Of a stretch of DNA of 64,000 bases, positions 1-9,085 are shown one piece after another. The stretch is taken from the NCBI GenBank assembly GCA_033439765.1, contig JAULSN010000009.1, positions 1,798,001-1,862,000 on the forward strand. Direction: 5' to 3'. Every line of letters begins with the position of its first letter. The stretch's first letter is position 1. The notes under the pieces were generated by a model, which was not told the DNA's origin, ran no database searches, and saw only the letters and a program-made list of their open reading frames with translations. The DNA is from Lasiosphaeria ovina (lineage: Eukaryota > Ascomycota > Sordariomycetes > Sordariales > Lasiosphaeriaceae). A program made the translations under genes and the position numbers.

Positions 1-1304
1 GACAGGCCGCCGGTCGCGGAGCCGTTGGCTTTGAGTTCGGAAATTTTGGAAGTGGTGCTGTTGAGGTTGGCTTGGGCGATGCCGATCTGCAGGTTATCCA
101 TATCGTAGACCACGTACGCGCTGCGGAGGAAATTTGAGCCGATCAGCGCGTAGTTGGGGGCCCGCCGGCTCGCCTGGAAGCCGGCGTTGGACTGGATGGT
201 GAAGTAGCAGGACCTCTCGAAGGGCAGTCCAGGGATCGCGGAGGCGGAGGCACCAAGCAGGTCGAGCACGAGGTCGCGCACGGGCACGGAGATGGTGGCG
301 CTGCCAAAGGTGAAGTTCATGGTGAGTTCCGGTTGGAGGTTCGGAAGCTCGCAGTCCACGAAAGCCAAGCCCGAGACGCCGTACGTTTCGGCGCCGACCG
401 CCCTGAAAACTTGCAGCGCAAGATTGTTGGGTAGGTAGGTCAGGGTGGTGCCTGAGTCGAGAATGGCGGGCAGCGAAGCCGTGAGGGCGGGCGAGCTGAG
501 GTCGGTCTTGGTGCCGTTGGTGAACCGAAGCGACAGGGCTGATACCATCACCTCGAACTGCGTGAAGTTGCCGGTGAATATGCTCCTGACGATGGGTAAA
601 ACCGTCAATGGCCCAATGAACTTGTCCTGGTCGACGCCGCCAAACAGGATGGTGCCACCTTCCGACCGCACATCGTTCAGATACAGCGAGAAGGCCTTGG
701 ATGTTATCAGGCCCTGGCTGGACAGCTGATCCATGATAGTCGGGTATTTACTCAGCGTGGCAACGTTGGAGCTGAAGCCAAGGCCCATGATCCCATAGGC
801 CTGGGGAACGACTGTAGCATAGCCCATCTGTAATTTCTTGATGACGGCTCCCCCAATACTGAGGTCATCTGTAAAATAGTCGCCAAACGCACCAGCGCCA
901 GCGATATAGCTGATGTTCAAGCCTCCAGTCTGAACCAGGCTGTACGTCGAGCTCTTGGCGGGATCATATGTGTCGAGGCACTTGGAATTGAGTGTTAGCT
1001 GGACGCTCGGATCGGTGCACAAATCAGCGCGGTAGCTGATGACCCATGTGTCGCTACTCCCGGTATCGAAGAGCAGAGAGACCTTCTGCCCAGGCGAGCC
1101 AACTTCGACGTCGACAAAGTAGGCCGTGTCTGTGATGTTGTTGATGAGGTCCTCTGTCAAGGTCGCGCGCCGAGCCAGAGGGGGTAGGCTGAGGCCGGTT
1201 CTCAAGACTGAACCCCTGCTGAGGCTGAATTCGACGACATGGTCCTCGGCTGACGATGTTCCAAGGGCGAGAGCCAGCAAGAAGATGGCTGATGCCGCCT
1301 TCAT
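1..1304 (-). CDS. Secreted pepsin-family (A1, yapsin-like) aspartic protease, 3' end outside the window
   Basis: The uninterrupted minus-strand frame opens at the ATG at 1304-1302 and stays open to the window edge, giving 434 residues with no intron. Residues 1-19 form a typical signal peptide (MKAASAIFLLALALGTSSA), followed by a short propeptide ending in a dibasic site (LARRATL), as in yapsin-type zymogens. The first catalytic motif is LLFDTGSSDTW with Asp80; the second is AILDSGTTLTYLP with Asp283. The C-terminal part carries the family motif YALIGSNFLRSAYVVYD. Pepsin-family proteases of this kind cleave proteins at the cell surface or outside the cell. A Ser/Thr-rich tail and GPI signal would be expected beyond position 1 but cannot be seen. 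The A1 family assignment is firm; the yapsin subtype is an inference from the dibasic site and residue pattern. Confidence 0.93.
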   Translation of the reverse strand, partial: MKAASAIFLLALALGTSSAEDHVVEFSLSRGSVLRTGLSLPPLARRATLTEDLINNITDTAYFVDVEVGSPGQKVSLLFDTGSSDTWVISYRADLCTDPSVQLTLNSKCLDTYDPAKSSTYSLVQTGGLNISYIAGAGAFGDYFTDDLSIGGAVIKKLQMGYATVVPQAYGIMGLGFSSNVATLSKYPTIMDQLSSQGLITSKAFSLYLNDVRSEGGTILFGGVDQDKFIGPLTVLPIVRSIFTGNFTQFEVMVSALSLRFTNGTKTDLSSPALTASLPAILDSGTTLTYLPNNLALQVFRAVGAETYGVSGLAFVDCELPNLQPELTMNFTFGSATISVPVRDLVLDLLGASASAIPGLPFERSCYFTIQSNAGFQASRRAPNYALIGSNFLRSAYVVYDMDNLQIGIAQANLNSTTSKISELKANGSATGGL

Positions 1305-1998
1305 CTTCGCCTGGTCAGAAGCGCGGTCCTCGGGGAATGTCGAGACGGCGTGGCGTCCAAGTCCTGGCCTGTCGCCTCTCTTTGGAAGGACTCTGCTTCT
1401 TTGGCTGGCCAACCCCAGCTTCCCGGGGACCGGGTGATGGCGAGAGCTGTCGGATAGCCTGGCTCAAAGAGATGTTACGGGTATGAGGCAAAGAATACGG
1501 GAAACGGAAGGAGAAATTCCAGCCGGGCAGGCATGCGTTCAAGACATGTCTCGATTCCGTGGTGGCTGACTTCTTCTTTGGCGGCCAGAGACAGAGAACG
1601 AAGTAGTAACGTAACAGGGCTCCGAACAGCAAAACACAAAGCCAACCCCACGTGCGCGCTGCCGCACAAAGATGTCGAGTCGGGATGGGCGGCGCCCCAA
1701 GGAACTTGGCGACTTGGCGACACGCGTTGAAGTTGGCAACGAACGCCTAGGTCGGTCGGGGGGAAGAGAGAGCCAGACCGTGGTCAATTCCATGCTTGGC
1801 CGTCTTCTCCAAATCTCCCCGTCTTTCGGCCGATTATCATTATTCCGCAGGAGGCGCAGCGGGGAGGGGTAGCCGTGACCGTCGTCAGCTCGAGGCTCCC
1901 CCAACGGTCGGAGCCGAATTTTCGTAATTTGGGGAAAAGCGCCGCTTTTTTGACGCCTCGTGTCAGTGCAGAGGCTGTGTTAGAGTGGTCCGTGCACC

Positions 1999-2011
1999 AG
2001 GGTTAGGGTTA
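1999..2011 (+). repeat. Two-copy interstitial telomere-type motif
   Basis: The sequence reads GGGTTAGGGTTA, two units of TTAGGG, the telomere repeat of most filamentous fungi. Two units can occur by chance, but the motif sits in a gene-poor stretch with other repeats. Confidence 0.4.
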
Positions 2012-2960
2012 CATATGTAAGTAAACACACGCATTGTTCAACGAACAAAGAACCATTTTTTATAGCGGGTCCGCAGCGGGCCAGCAGCGTACGGGTACGG
2101 AAAAGCCGGTGCGCTGCGATCGCTACAGGCGGGGCCGACCGTGCGAACCCCACTCTTCCGGTGTACTACGGAATAGATTTTGAGCCACAACTCCTCACGA
2201 AATGGACTAATCTTCGCGCTCTTTTTGGTATTAAAAGCCCTAAATGGCATCATTTAGTTCTCCAATTCGTAGCTACGCGTATGGACGTGCTGTTATAGGA
2301 AACGTAGTTGAATATACCTACAGAAATAGACACACACTGCGTATGTAACAACCAACCACTAAAAAGAGCGGGGGTTTCTTGATCATTGGCTGGCCGTGTA
2401 ACCCAGCCAACTCACCCTTTTCCAAGTAAACACCACGCAGCCGCAACTCATATGTCGCCGTTGCTATGTACGCGGAAGCCGCCTCGAGAGGCGGTCGTCC
2501 GACTCTAGAGAAGCAAGTGGTCGTAACATCACCCCGCTTCCCAAACCGGCCCCCACCTTCAGGCGTGCCCGTACCGATCATTCAACCGCGCGGTCATCAC
2601 TTTAGCAAGCGGCTTCCTTCCTTCCCCTCAACTGTCCGCGGGCTCCGCTCATATTAGTACGGAACTAACTCAAATGTGTTTCAACGTTCGACCAACTTAA
2701 GACGACGGCAACTGCCTGCAAAAATGCGGTGGGGCGTGCAAGCAAGCCGTGAACAAGCCGCAATAGGGGCATTAACCTGCACACCCCATTTTTACAGGCA
2801 ACTCGGGTAGCATAGCGCCTCGGGAGCGCCCGACAAGCCTGTGCCGCAATTGCGGCGCCCCGCACGACTGTGCAGGTTGGATGGCAAGTGCGTCTACGGC
2901 GGTGCCGCTGCTTGTATACTCCAAAAAAAAACCCCCCGAATTCATTCCACTACTAGACGA

Positions 2961-3035
2961 ATACAAAGCCGTGCCATGATACCAAACGAACATCCGATTC
3001 CCGACCTCGACCCCAAAAGAGATCCTCCTGATCGA
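2961..3035 (+). repeat. Diverged dispersed repeat, copy 1
   Basis: This copy starts with ACAAAGCCGTGCCATGATAC and is related to the sequence at 3890-3960, which starts with ACAAAGCCGTGCCACTAGAC. Both continue with CCAAA(C)GAACATCC, an intermediate stretch with CCGA and GAGATCCTCC. Divergence is high beyond the first 40 bp. The function is unknown; it may be a remnant of a mobile element. Confidence 0.55.
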
Positions 3036-3635
3036 GGCATCCCGGCCGAAGCGGCCGCCGTGCCACAAGACCAATCAAACATCGTACTTCAAAGTGGCGG
3101 GCACTTGTGAACCACGGCAACCACTTATCGCGTGGAAACCCCCAATTAAATAGAAGCGGAGCCACGGTTGCCATCGGAGGAGGCAACAGAAGCGGAGCCT
3201 TGGCTATCCTTGGTGGTGTCCATGTTTGAGAGGTAGAACAGCAGAGGCGCTTGGTGGTGAGTATGTTGGAGTAGGTGGGATGTTAGGAGGGTGAAAGACG
3301 TTGAAGAGAAGTATTATAGAGGGAAAGAGAAATGACGAAGAGGGAGAGGCAGGAGGCGGTATTCATATCCTACCTGGCCGGGATATTCGGTGGCCGGAAT
3401 ATTCTCCAGCTGTGAGCAAGCTTGTGGCGGATGGCAATATCGTTTTCGCCATTACGATGTGGGAGCCGGCAGCGTCTAGTGCGCGTGATGATGTGGGTAC
3501 AGACACGGAACCATACATTAGTGGGCGAAGAAGGCTGGTATATGAGCTGGCCGCTCTCTTCCGATCACGGCGCGAGACGGCCTCAAGACGGTCGACAAAT
3601 AATTTGACCCGGGGCGTGCATGACTTATGAGCTGC

Positions 3636-3647
3636 GGGGGGGGGGGG
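3636..3647 (+). repeat. Poly-G run (G12)
   Basis: This is an uninterrupted homopolymer of 12 G. It is a likely slippage and sequencing-error site with no evident function. Confidence 0.8.
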
Positions 3648-3889
3648 CTTCTACCCAACTGCCCAGCTGCCCAAGCTGAGGCTCCCTGGTTGCCAGGGGA
3701 GGCTCTTGAAGAGGGGGTTGAGGCTGTCGGCCGACAGCCGGGGGTGCTGGAGACTGGAGGCTCGGAGGGCAGCCCGCCTTCGGAGAACTCCAAACGCGTC
3801 ACAGTTCACTGCCAGATGACCTGCTCTGTGGCTTGCTTCTAGATGCGGATGTAGACAAAATAAGATTCATTAAGTGACTAATAATAAAC

Positions 3890-3960
3890 ACAAAGCCGTG
3901 CCACTAGACCAAAGAACATCCAAATGACCGAAGCCGAGATCCTCCCCCAACATTGACCGA
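3890..3960 (+). repeat. Diverged dispersed repeat, copy 2
   Basis: This is the second copy of the repeat at 2961-3035. It keeps the 15-base core ACAAAGCCGTGCCAC and the following GAACATCC and GAGATCCTCC blocks, in the same orientation about 930 bp away. Confidence 0.55.
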
Positions 3961-4784
3961 ACCTGAGAACTTTCTGCCGTCCATTGGCATCTAGAATAAA
4001 CCGATCGCCGCCAGACGACCAAGGAGCTATTGAGCAGGTTAGCTGTTTACGGCCAGATCAGACAGAAGGATACATACCTGGGCATGGATGTCGCACGCGA
4101 TGTGGCGGGCAGATGTGAACCTACCACATCGCTCAGTGCTCCCAGTCAAGGTGTAACCACATGTATGGAGGCCATACTTCAAGAAGTCGGAAATAGTAAG
4201 GCATCGACAATAAATAGGCCGCTGGGCAAAGAGCGACTCCTAATTAGGCGTCGTCAGTTAGAAGACCGAAAACCGCGAAAGAGCCGCGCATACCGTCAAG
4301 ACCAGGGAGCGATGATTGCAGAAGAACCGGCCGATGTTCCTGCGATGACAATTGAACACGAGGCACTCATCGCGCTCGTGCCCAAGTCAGCCGCATAGCA
4401 TACGTCACAGAAGAGGACGCCGGGAAAGGCTAGGCGCGGACATCCAAGCTGAACACAAGCGCGGCGGCGCGGGGCCAGCATCATCCAGCGCTCTACGAGG
4501 GGGGTTTGTTCGGGGTCGAATACGACACAACGCCAATTGAAATGGCGCGAGACCTTGTCGATGTAGGACTGGGGATTAAAGTTCGTTAGCTCGGTACGTT
4601 TGACGTTGATGAATATATATACGAGGTAGAAGCGAAAGTGCTTCCGGCAAAGGCCCTGGCAGCGCGTAGGGGCTGGTCGGGAGCAGCCTTCAATCTCGCA
4701 GTCCGGGGGGGTTCTATCGCTAGGTCACCCGGGAGGTCGTCGTCAGACATGTTAGAGACGGTATCAGAATTGGAAGATAGCATC

Positions 4785-4830
4785 AGAGCCAGAGCCAGAG
4801 CCAGAGCCAGAGCCAGAGTCAGAGCCAGAG
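4785..4830 (+). repeat. Hexanucleotide repeat (AGAGCC)n
   Basis: About six near-perfect AGAGCC units are followed by degenerate units to about 4850. On the minus strand they encode the Gly-Ser dipeptide repeat of the decayed gene, and a frame change falls just beyond them, consistent with slippage. Confidence 0.8.
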
Positions 4831-4850
4831 GGCGTGTCAGAGCCAGAGGA

Positions 4851-5047
4851 CGTGTCAGCGTCAGAGGACATCTTGTCTCCGCCGTCGTGTTGCGCGTCGT
4901 GATTGTCGGCAACAGAGACGTCCGAGCCAGTGTCGGAGTCAGAGTTAGAAGATATATCAGAGTCAGAGGACATGTCAGCGTTAGAGGACATGTTGTCTCC
5001 GCCGTTGCGTTACGCGTCGTGAATGTTGTCAATGGAGACGTTCGAGC
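4851..5047 (+). repeat. Imperfect 77-bp direct repeat at 120-bp offset
   Basis: Segments 4851-4927 and 4971-5047 align along their length (shared cores GTCAGCGT, AGAGGACAT, TTGTCTCCGCCGT, ACGCGTCGTGA-like). The 120-bp period is a multiple of three, as expected for an in-frame internal duplication. The copy at 4971-5047 carries TAA where the other carries CAA in the minus-strand reading frame. Confidence 0.7.
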
Positions 5048-5075
5048 TGTGCTCTAGCGTACCCATAGAGTCCAT

Positions 5076-6134
5076 GTTGATGATGACGAGGCGTAGGTGA
5101 GAGGATTGCGGAGGAAAGGACTAAAGAGGTGCATCAGAAAGATAGCTAAGGTGTGGTGGAGAGCCGGAGAGGGCGGCTTTTCTAGCCAGAGCATTAGACA
5201 GCGAAATTTACTCAATCACCGCTGAAGTGTACCAAGTCCTGTGACAATACCCAATGCTTCTACTACCAGGCCACGGTATTTCTTTCGGGAAGAATTGACA
5301 AAGGGAGAATTTGTCTCCTCGGCTTACATAGTACTGGAGATGTCCATGTGGCTGGCAGGGTTCTAGAAGCCCCAACCCGCTTCTCCCGCCTCGGGCGCTT
5401 GTTAGCGGCCAGCCGTGCAATGGTGCACCGGTAGCTGTCCAGTGTTGTCTAAAACGACCAAATTGTCAATTGTCAAGCCACTGATGACTCGAGCACGCAA
5501 GCACGGACACACGCGCGCCCTGGCTTTGACGTCACTTTATGGGTCTAACTGCTTAAATGCAGGAAACTCAATGAAGCATTCGCAGCCACCTTAAAATGAA
5601 TACCTCACTATGACTATGTAGTGTAGGCATACATGGCTCTTTCCGCACCATCGGGGGGTTATTTGCTGTAGTTCCCAGGTTGGGTTACCTCGGGGCGGGC
5701 AAGGACTGGGGAGTGACAGCAACCCAGGAACGGGCCTAGGTACATATATACATATATACATACGTACCTTGCAACAATTGGTGGGGTCAAACGCTCCGTC
5801 ACGTGATACTCCCAGTCTCGTCATGACCGTACCTCGAAACAGCCGTTCTAAATCCTTACAAGATTCCTAGCTGAACTTCTTGGGATGAACCAAAAGCCAC
5901 AAGGTAAGGATTAACTACCTTAAGTTCTGTTAAATTCTGCGGCAAGCACAAAAGAAGGATAACTACTAGGTACCTAGGTAATTTTTAGTTTCTTGCCCTC
6001 TGGAACCTTTAAGTCTTGGTAATCTGTACGCATGTAGCATGGGGGTGGTAACTTGCCCCTCCCAAAAATTGGATCCCGATGTTCGGTCGCCAAAACTAAA
6101 AACCGCTCTCCCACCTTACCTAACGTCGTCGGCC
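5076..6134. other. Intergenic region upstream of ADE1
   Basis: No coding region is supported. AT-rich microsatellite-like TACATATATACATATATACATAC lies at about 5740-5764. The last few hundred bases should contain the ADE1 promoter. Confidence 0.5.
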
Positions 6135-6186
6135 CTGACCTGACCTGACCTGACCTGACCTGACCTGACCTGACCTGACCCTGACC
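6135..6186 (+). repeat. Pentanucleotide repeat (CTGAC)n in the ADE1 upstream region
   Basis: About ten CTGAC units lie in tandem, ending 82 bp before the ADE1 start codon. The array lies in the expected promoter or 5' leader. No consensus TGACTC (Gcn4/Cpc1 or Bas1 type) site is present in it, since each unit reads TGACC. Confidence 0.85.
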
Positions 6187-6267
6187 ACGCATCGGCAACT
6201 GCAACCGATCACGGACTTTTCCGACACGGAAGGGAATAAAAACTGCAAGGCAGGCAGGCTGGATAAG

Positions 6268-7197
6268 ATGGCGTCTCAAGTAGTGACCAAGATTGAGCTC
6301 AGCTCATTGCCCAAGCTGGCGAGCGGCAAGGTTCGCGACCTGTACGAGATCGATGACAAGACGCTGCTCTTCCTGACCACGGATCGAATCTCCGCCTTCG
6401 ATGTCATCATGGCCAATGGCGTGCCTTGGAAGGGCGCCATCCTCACTCAGCTCACGGCTCATTGGTTCGGCGTTCTTGCCGAACGGATCCCCGGCCTTAA
6501 AACGCACTTTCTGACCTTGGCACCCCCGGCTGGCCTCAGCCCCCCCGAGACAGAGCTGGTCCGCGGCCGCAGCATGCAGGTGCGCAAACTCAGGGTGTTT
6601 CCCATCGAGGCCATTGTGCGCGGCTACATCACGGGTAGCGCGTGGTCCGAGTACCAAAAGAGCGGCACGGTCCATGGCCTGCCCCAGCCCGCCGGACTCC
6701 AGAGGTGCTCGCCCTTCCCCAGTGCCATCTACACGCCCAGCACCAAGGCCGAGCTGGGCCAGCACGACGAGAACATTACGCCGGCACAGGCCGCCGAGAT
6801 TGTCGGCGAGCGCTACGCTTCCCGCATCGAGGCCCTAGCTCTGCAGGTGTACAACGCTGGCGCCGCCTACGCTCGTGAGCGCGGCATCATCATCGCCGAC
6901 ACAAAGTTCGAGTTCGGCCTGGACGAAGAGACGGACGACATCGTGCTCATTGACGAGGTGCTTACGCCTGATTCGTCGCGGTTCTGGCCAGCCGATGAGT
7001 ACGAAGTCGGGCGCGACCAGGACAGCTTTGACAAGCAGTTCTTGCGCAACTGGCTGATCAAGGAGGGCCTAAAGTACAAGGAGGGCGTCGCTATGCCACC
7101 CGACGTGGCCGAGGCCACCAGCGCGAGGTACAAGGATGCATTCAAGCGCTTGGCAGGAAAGACGCTGGACGAGGCGCTTGCGGAACTGGATGCCTGA
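6268..7197 (+). CDS. ADE1: Phosphoribosylaminoimidazole-succinocarboxamide synthase (SAICAR synthetase)
   Basis: This intronless gene encodes 309 residues, the usual length for the fungal monofunctional enzyme. It ligates aspartate to CAIR with ATP to give SAICAR, a step of de novo purine synthesis in the cytosol. Recognisable blocks are the N-terminal SGKVRDLYEID nucleotide-binding motif, DRISAFDVIMANGVPWKG, the signature VFPIEAIVRGYITGSAW at about residue 110-126, and DTKFEFGLDE followed by IVLIDEVLTPDSSRFWP near residue 211-240. The ATG at 6268 gives the canonical start and is followed directly by conserved sequence, so an upstream start is unlikely. A CTGAC array lies just upstream. There are no signs of damage; this is a housekeeping anchor beside the repeat-rich region to its left. 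Confidence 0.97.
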   Translation: MASQVVTKIELSSLPKLASGKVRDLYEIDDKTLLFLTTDRISAFDVIMANGVPWKGAILTQLTAHWFGVLAERIPGLKTHFLTLAPPAGLSPPETELVRGRSMQVRKLRVFPIEAIVRGYITGSAWSEYQKSGTVHGLPQPAGLQRCSPFPSAIYTPSTKAELGQHDENITPAQAAEIVGERYASRIEALALQVYNAGAAYARERGIIIADTKFEFGLDEETDDIVLIDEVLTPDSSRFWPADEYEVGRDQDSFDKQFLRNWLIKEGLKYKEGVAMPPDVAEATSARYKDAFKRLAGKTLDEALAELDA

Positions 7198-9085
7198 GTT
7201 TGATCACGTATCATGCGGGTATGGGGTGAGTGAAGCCACGGCATCTGGTGGGCTGGTCGGCGCGCAATGGGTCCAGGGAAGCAAGCAAGTGGAGGATAGG
7301 AGTTGGAGATGCGCCACCCGCCGACAATCACCACTCTGCCGCCCTCGTCGTGGGCCGGCTTCCACGAACTAGGCAAAAGAGACAAGAAAAAGACCGGGCT
7401 GTGCGTCATGGTAGATAGACAATGAAGGTCGATCAGTCATTTGGCTAGAGACATTGCGGCTTCTTGGCTCACGAATTCACCGTAGGGACCTCTCGGGCTA
7501 CGAAAACGCATGTGCCAAGGTGATGCTCGATATGGTGGAATGCCCCTGCCTGCCTGCCTGCCTGCCTGCCTACCTACCTACCTACCTACCTAGGTACCTT
7601 ACTCGCCGAGGTTGAGTATTGCTATTCATAGTATCCTAACTCGTCTGCAAGCGGTGGTTAACGCGAGACAGGTAAAGGCAAAAAGCACAAGGTAAAAGGC
7701 AAAAGATGTCTATCCTCAATTTTCGCCATGTCGCTCTGTCCGGGCATCACGAGTCGAGAGCATCGGATGATGCCTGCTTGCCGGCAAGCCTTCAGCCCTC
7801 TCGTCGACAGAATGTGCGTACGTATTAATGTGTGTGGCCAAGGAGGAGCAGGCAATCAAAAGGCGACTGGCAAGCGGAAGTGAGACATTCAGATGAGCCG
7901 GTCAGTACCAAGATAGACATTGGAGTCAGGTAGTGGTGGTGTGAAGGAAGGCAGGCAGCCAGAGCGAGCGATCTGGAATGGATCGGTCAAGGAAATACCA
8001 GACGCGGCTAGCAGCCGCAGCCTCAAATAAGGTTCACAGGGAGAAACCGATTGGCCGGTTGCTTGATCGGTTTTGGGGAGCTAGAGCCAGCTGGGCGAAG
8101 CGGTAGACGAGATGGGAAGATGGGGGACATGGGTTGTCTGTTGCCGTTGACTTACAGGTTACCTTTCGTGCGGGTCCAAAAATACGTGTACAGTACAGCA
8201 GCACTTGGCATGCAGCTGCCGTGGACTCAGGGAAGAGCTCCAGTACATGTATGCACATACATGTACAAGTATACATACGAAAATTACCGACCGGGCTCGG
8301 GTATTGGCCAAACCCAAGATCCAATGGGTTCGAGACAACCAACCTAGCGGGCAGCGAGAAAGTGCCCGTTCCCGCGCATATGCATCAAGATGCGGTTTCA
8401 AAAGGAAGAGCAGCCAAACCGCCGACGCCCCCAGTTTCGATCTGCTGGCCTGGCGGAGCTGGGGCTAATCGAAACCCGGAAAGTAGAGGCGCCAAGCTTG
8501 CCAAGCCCAATGGGGCAGCTTTCCAGAATGGGCGTAGGCACGACGCCACTGGCACAATGGTTCCCGCTCCCCGATCGCTGATTCCAAGTCGAGGCAAGAT
8601 CGACCGAGCTCTGGTCGGTTTGGCCCGCCCTGGTGCCCAAGGCCGCAGGGCAAACTGCCAGCCTCTGTCGTCACACCCGAAGTCGAAGTCTGGGAGCGAG
8701 CACGAGCACTTGCGCTTCCATCAGTCCACCTACAGTGCTGCAACCCGGAACCCCCCCCCCCCAAATTTCCAATGAATGCAGCTCGGGAGAAGCTTACCCT
8801 GGTCCGGCGACAACCTCAGTAAAGCGACAAAGCCAATTAAGTCCAATAATTATCATCGTCAAGCGAGCCGCAACCTACATACGGATTCGCCATCATACAC
8901 ACCACGGCTGATGGTCGATTCCGGCTCCTGGGCTCCGTTGCATATAGGTGTCCCGGGCGTCCTACCCTGCCGATGACGCATTGCGAACCACCATCTCGTC
9001 CCTCTTCCGGTCCACTACTTGCGGACAAGCCAAGCCAAGCAAGCACCTTGCGTCCGTCCGACTCTGTGAGCGAGCCGATTTGACA
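7198..9085. other. Intergenic region between ADE1 and the histidine kinase
   Basis: No gene is supported. The many short overlapping ORFs at 8034-8911 have no family features and run on both strands. A CCTG/CCTA tetranucleotide array lies at 7545-7596 and a C14-like run at about 8749-8762. The right end should contain the promoter and leader of the histidine kinase gene. Confidence 0.55.
7545..7596 (+). repeat. Tetranucleotide array (TGCC)n then (TACC)n
   Basis: About six CCTG units run into about six CCTA units, ending at CCTAGGTACC. The clean switch from G to A in the unit suggests one mutated unit that then spread by slippage. Confidence 0.85.

Larger units (their letters stand above)
1305..4311. 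other. Gene-poor region with diverged repeats
   Basis: I see no convincing gene here. The stretch up to about 1900 can hold the promoter of the leftward protease gene. The rest holds only short ORFs without family signatures, a telomere-like motif near 2000, a pair of diverged dispersed repeats (2961-3035 and 3890-3960) and a G12 run at 3636-3647. A 25-codon minus ORF starts at about 3199 (MDTTKDSQGSASV). It follows a pyrimidine-rich leader and could be the first exon of a lost gene, but nothing downstream supports it. Confidence 0.5.
4312..5075 (-). pseudogene. Decayed gene: acidic Ser/Asp-rich region followed by three C-x3-(G/N)-C…C-x2-(H/C) motifs
   Basis: Reading from a possible ATG at 5075-5073, the minus strand encodes about 20 residues, then a TAA (5012-5010), then a long Ser/Asp/Gly-rich acidic stretch (MSSNADMSSDSD…SGSGSGSD). 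The frame is lost near 4780, resumes as SNMSDDDLPGDLAIEPP, and is lost again at the G7 run (4705-4711). The next frame gives two cysteine motifs in register: 4700-4638 (C-x3-GC-x-R…LC-x2-H) and 4457-4398 (C-x3-GC-x-R…FC-x2-C). A third copy, in another frame, lies at 4365-4312 (C-x3-NC-x-R…FC-x2-H). The spacing recalls small WRKY19-type zinc motifs, but no family is recognised with certainty. I infer an acidic, possibly nuclear, metal-binding protein broken by at least three frameshifts and one stop. Assembly errors at repeats could mimic some lesions. Confidence 0.55.

Noticed and set aside
8320..8345. B-box-like GGTTCGAGACAACC
   Set aside because: No cloverleaf could be folded from the flanking bases.
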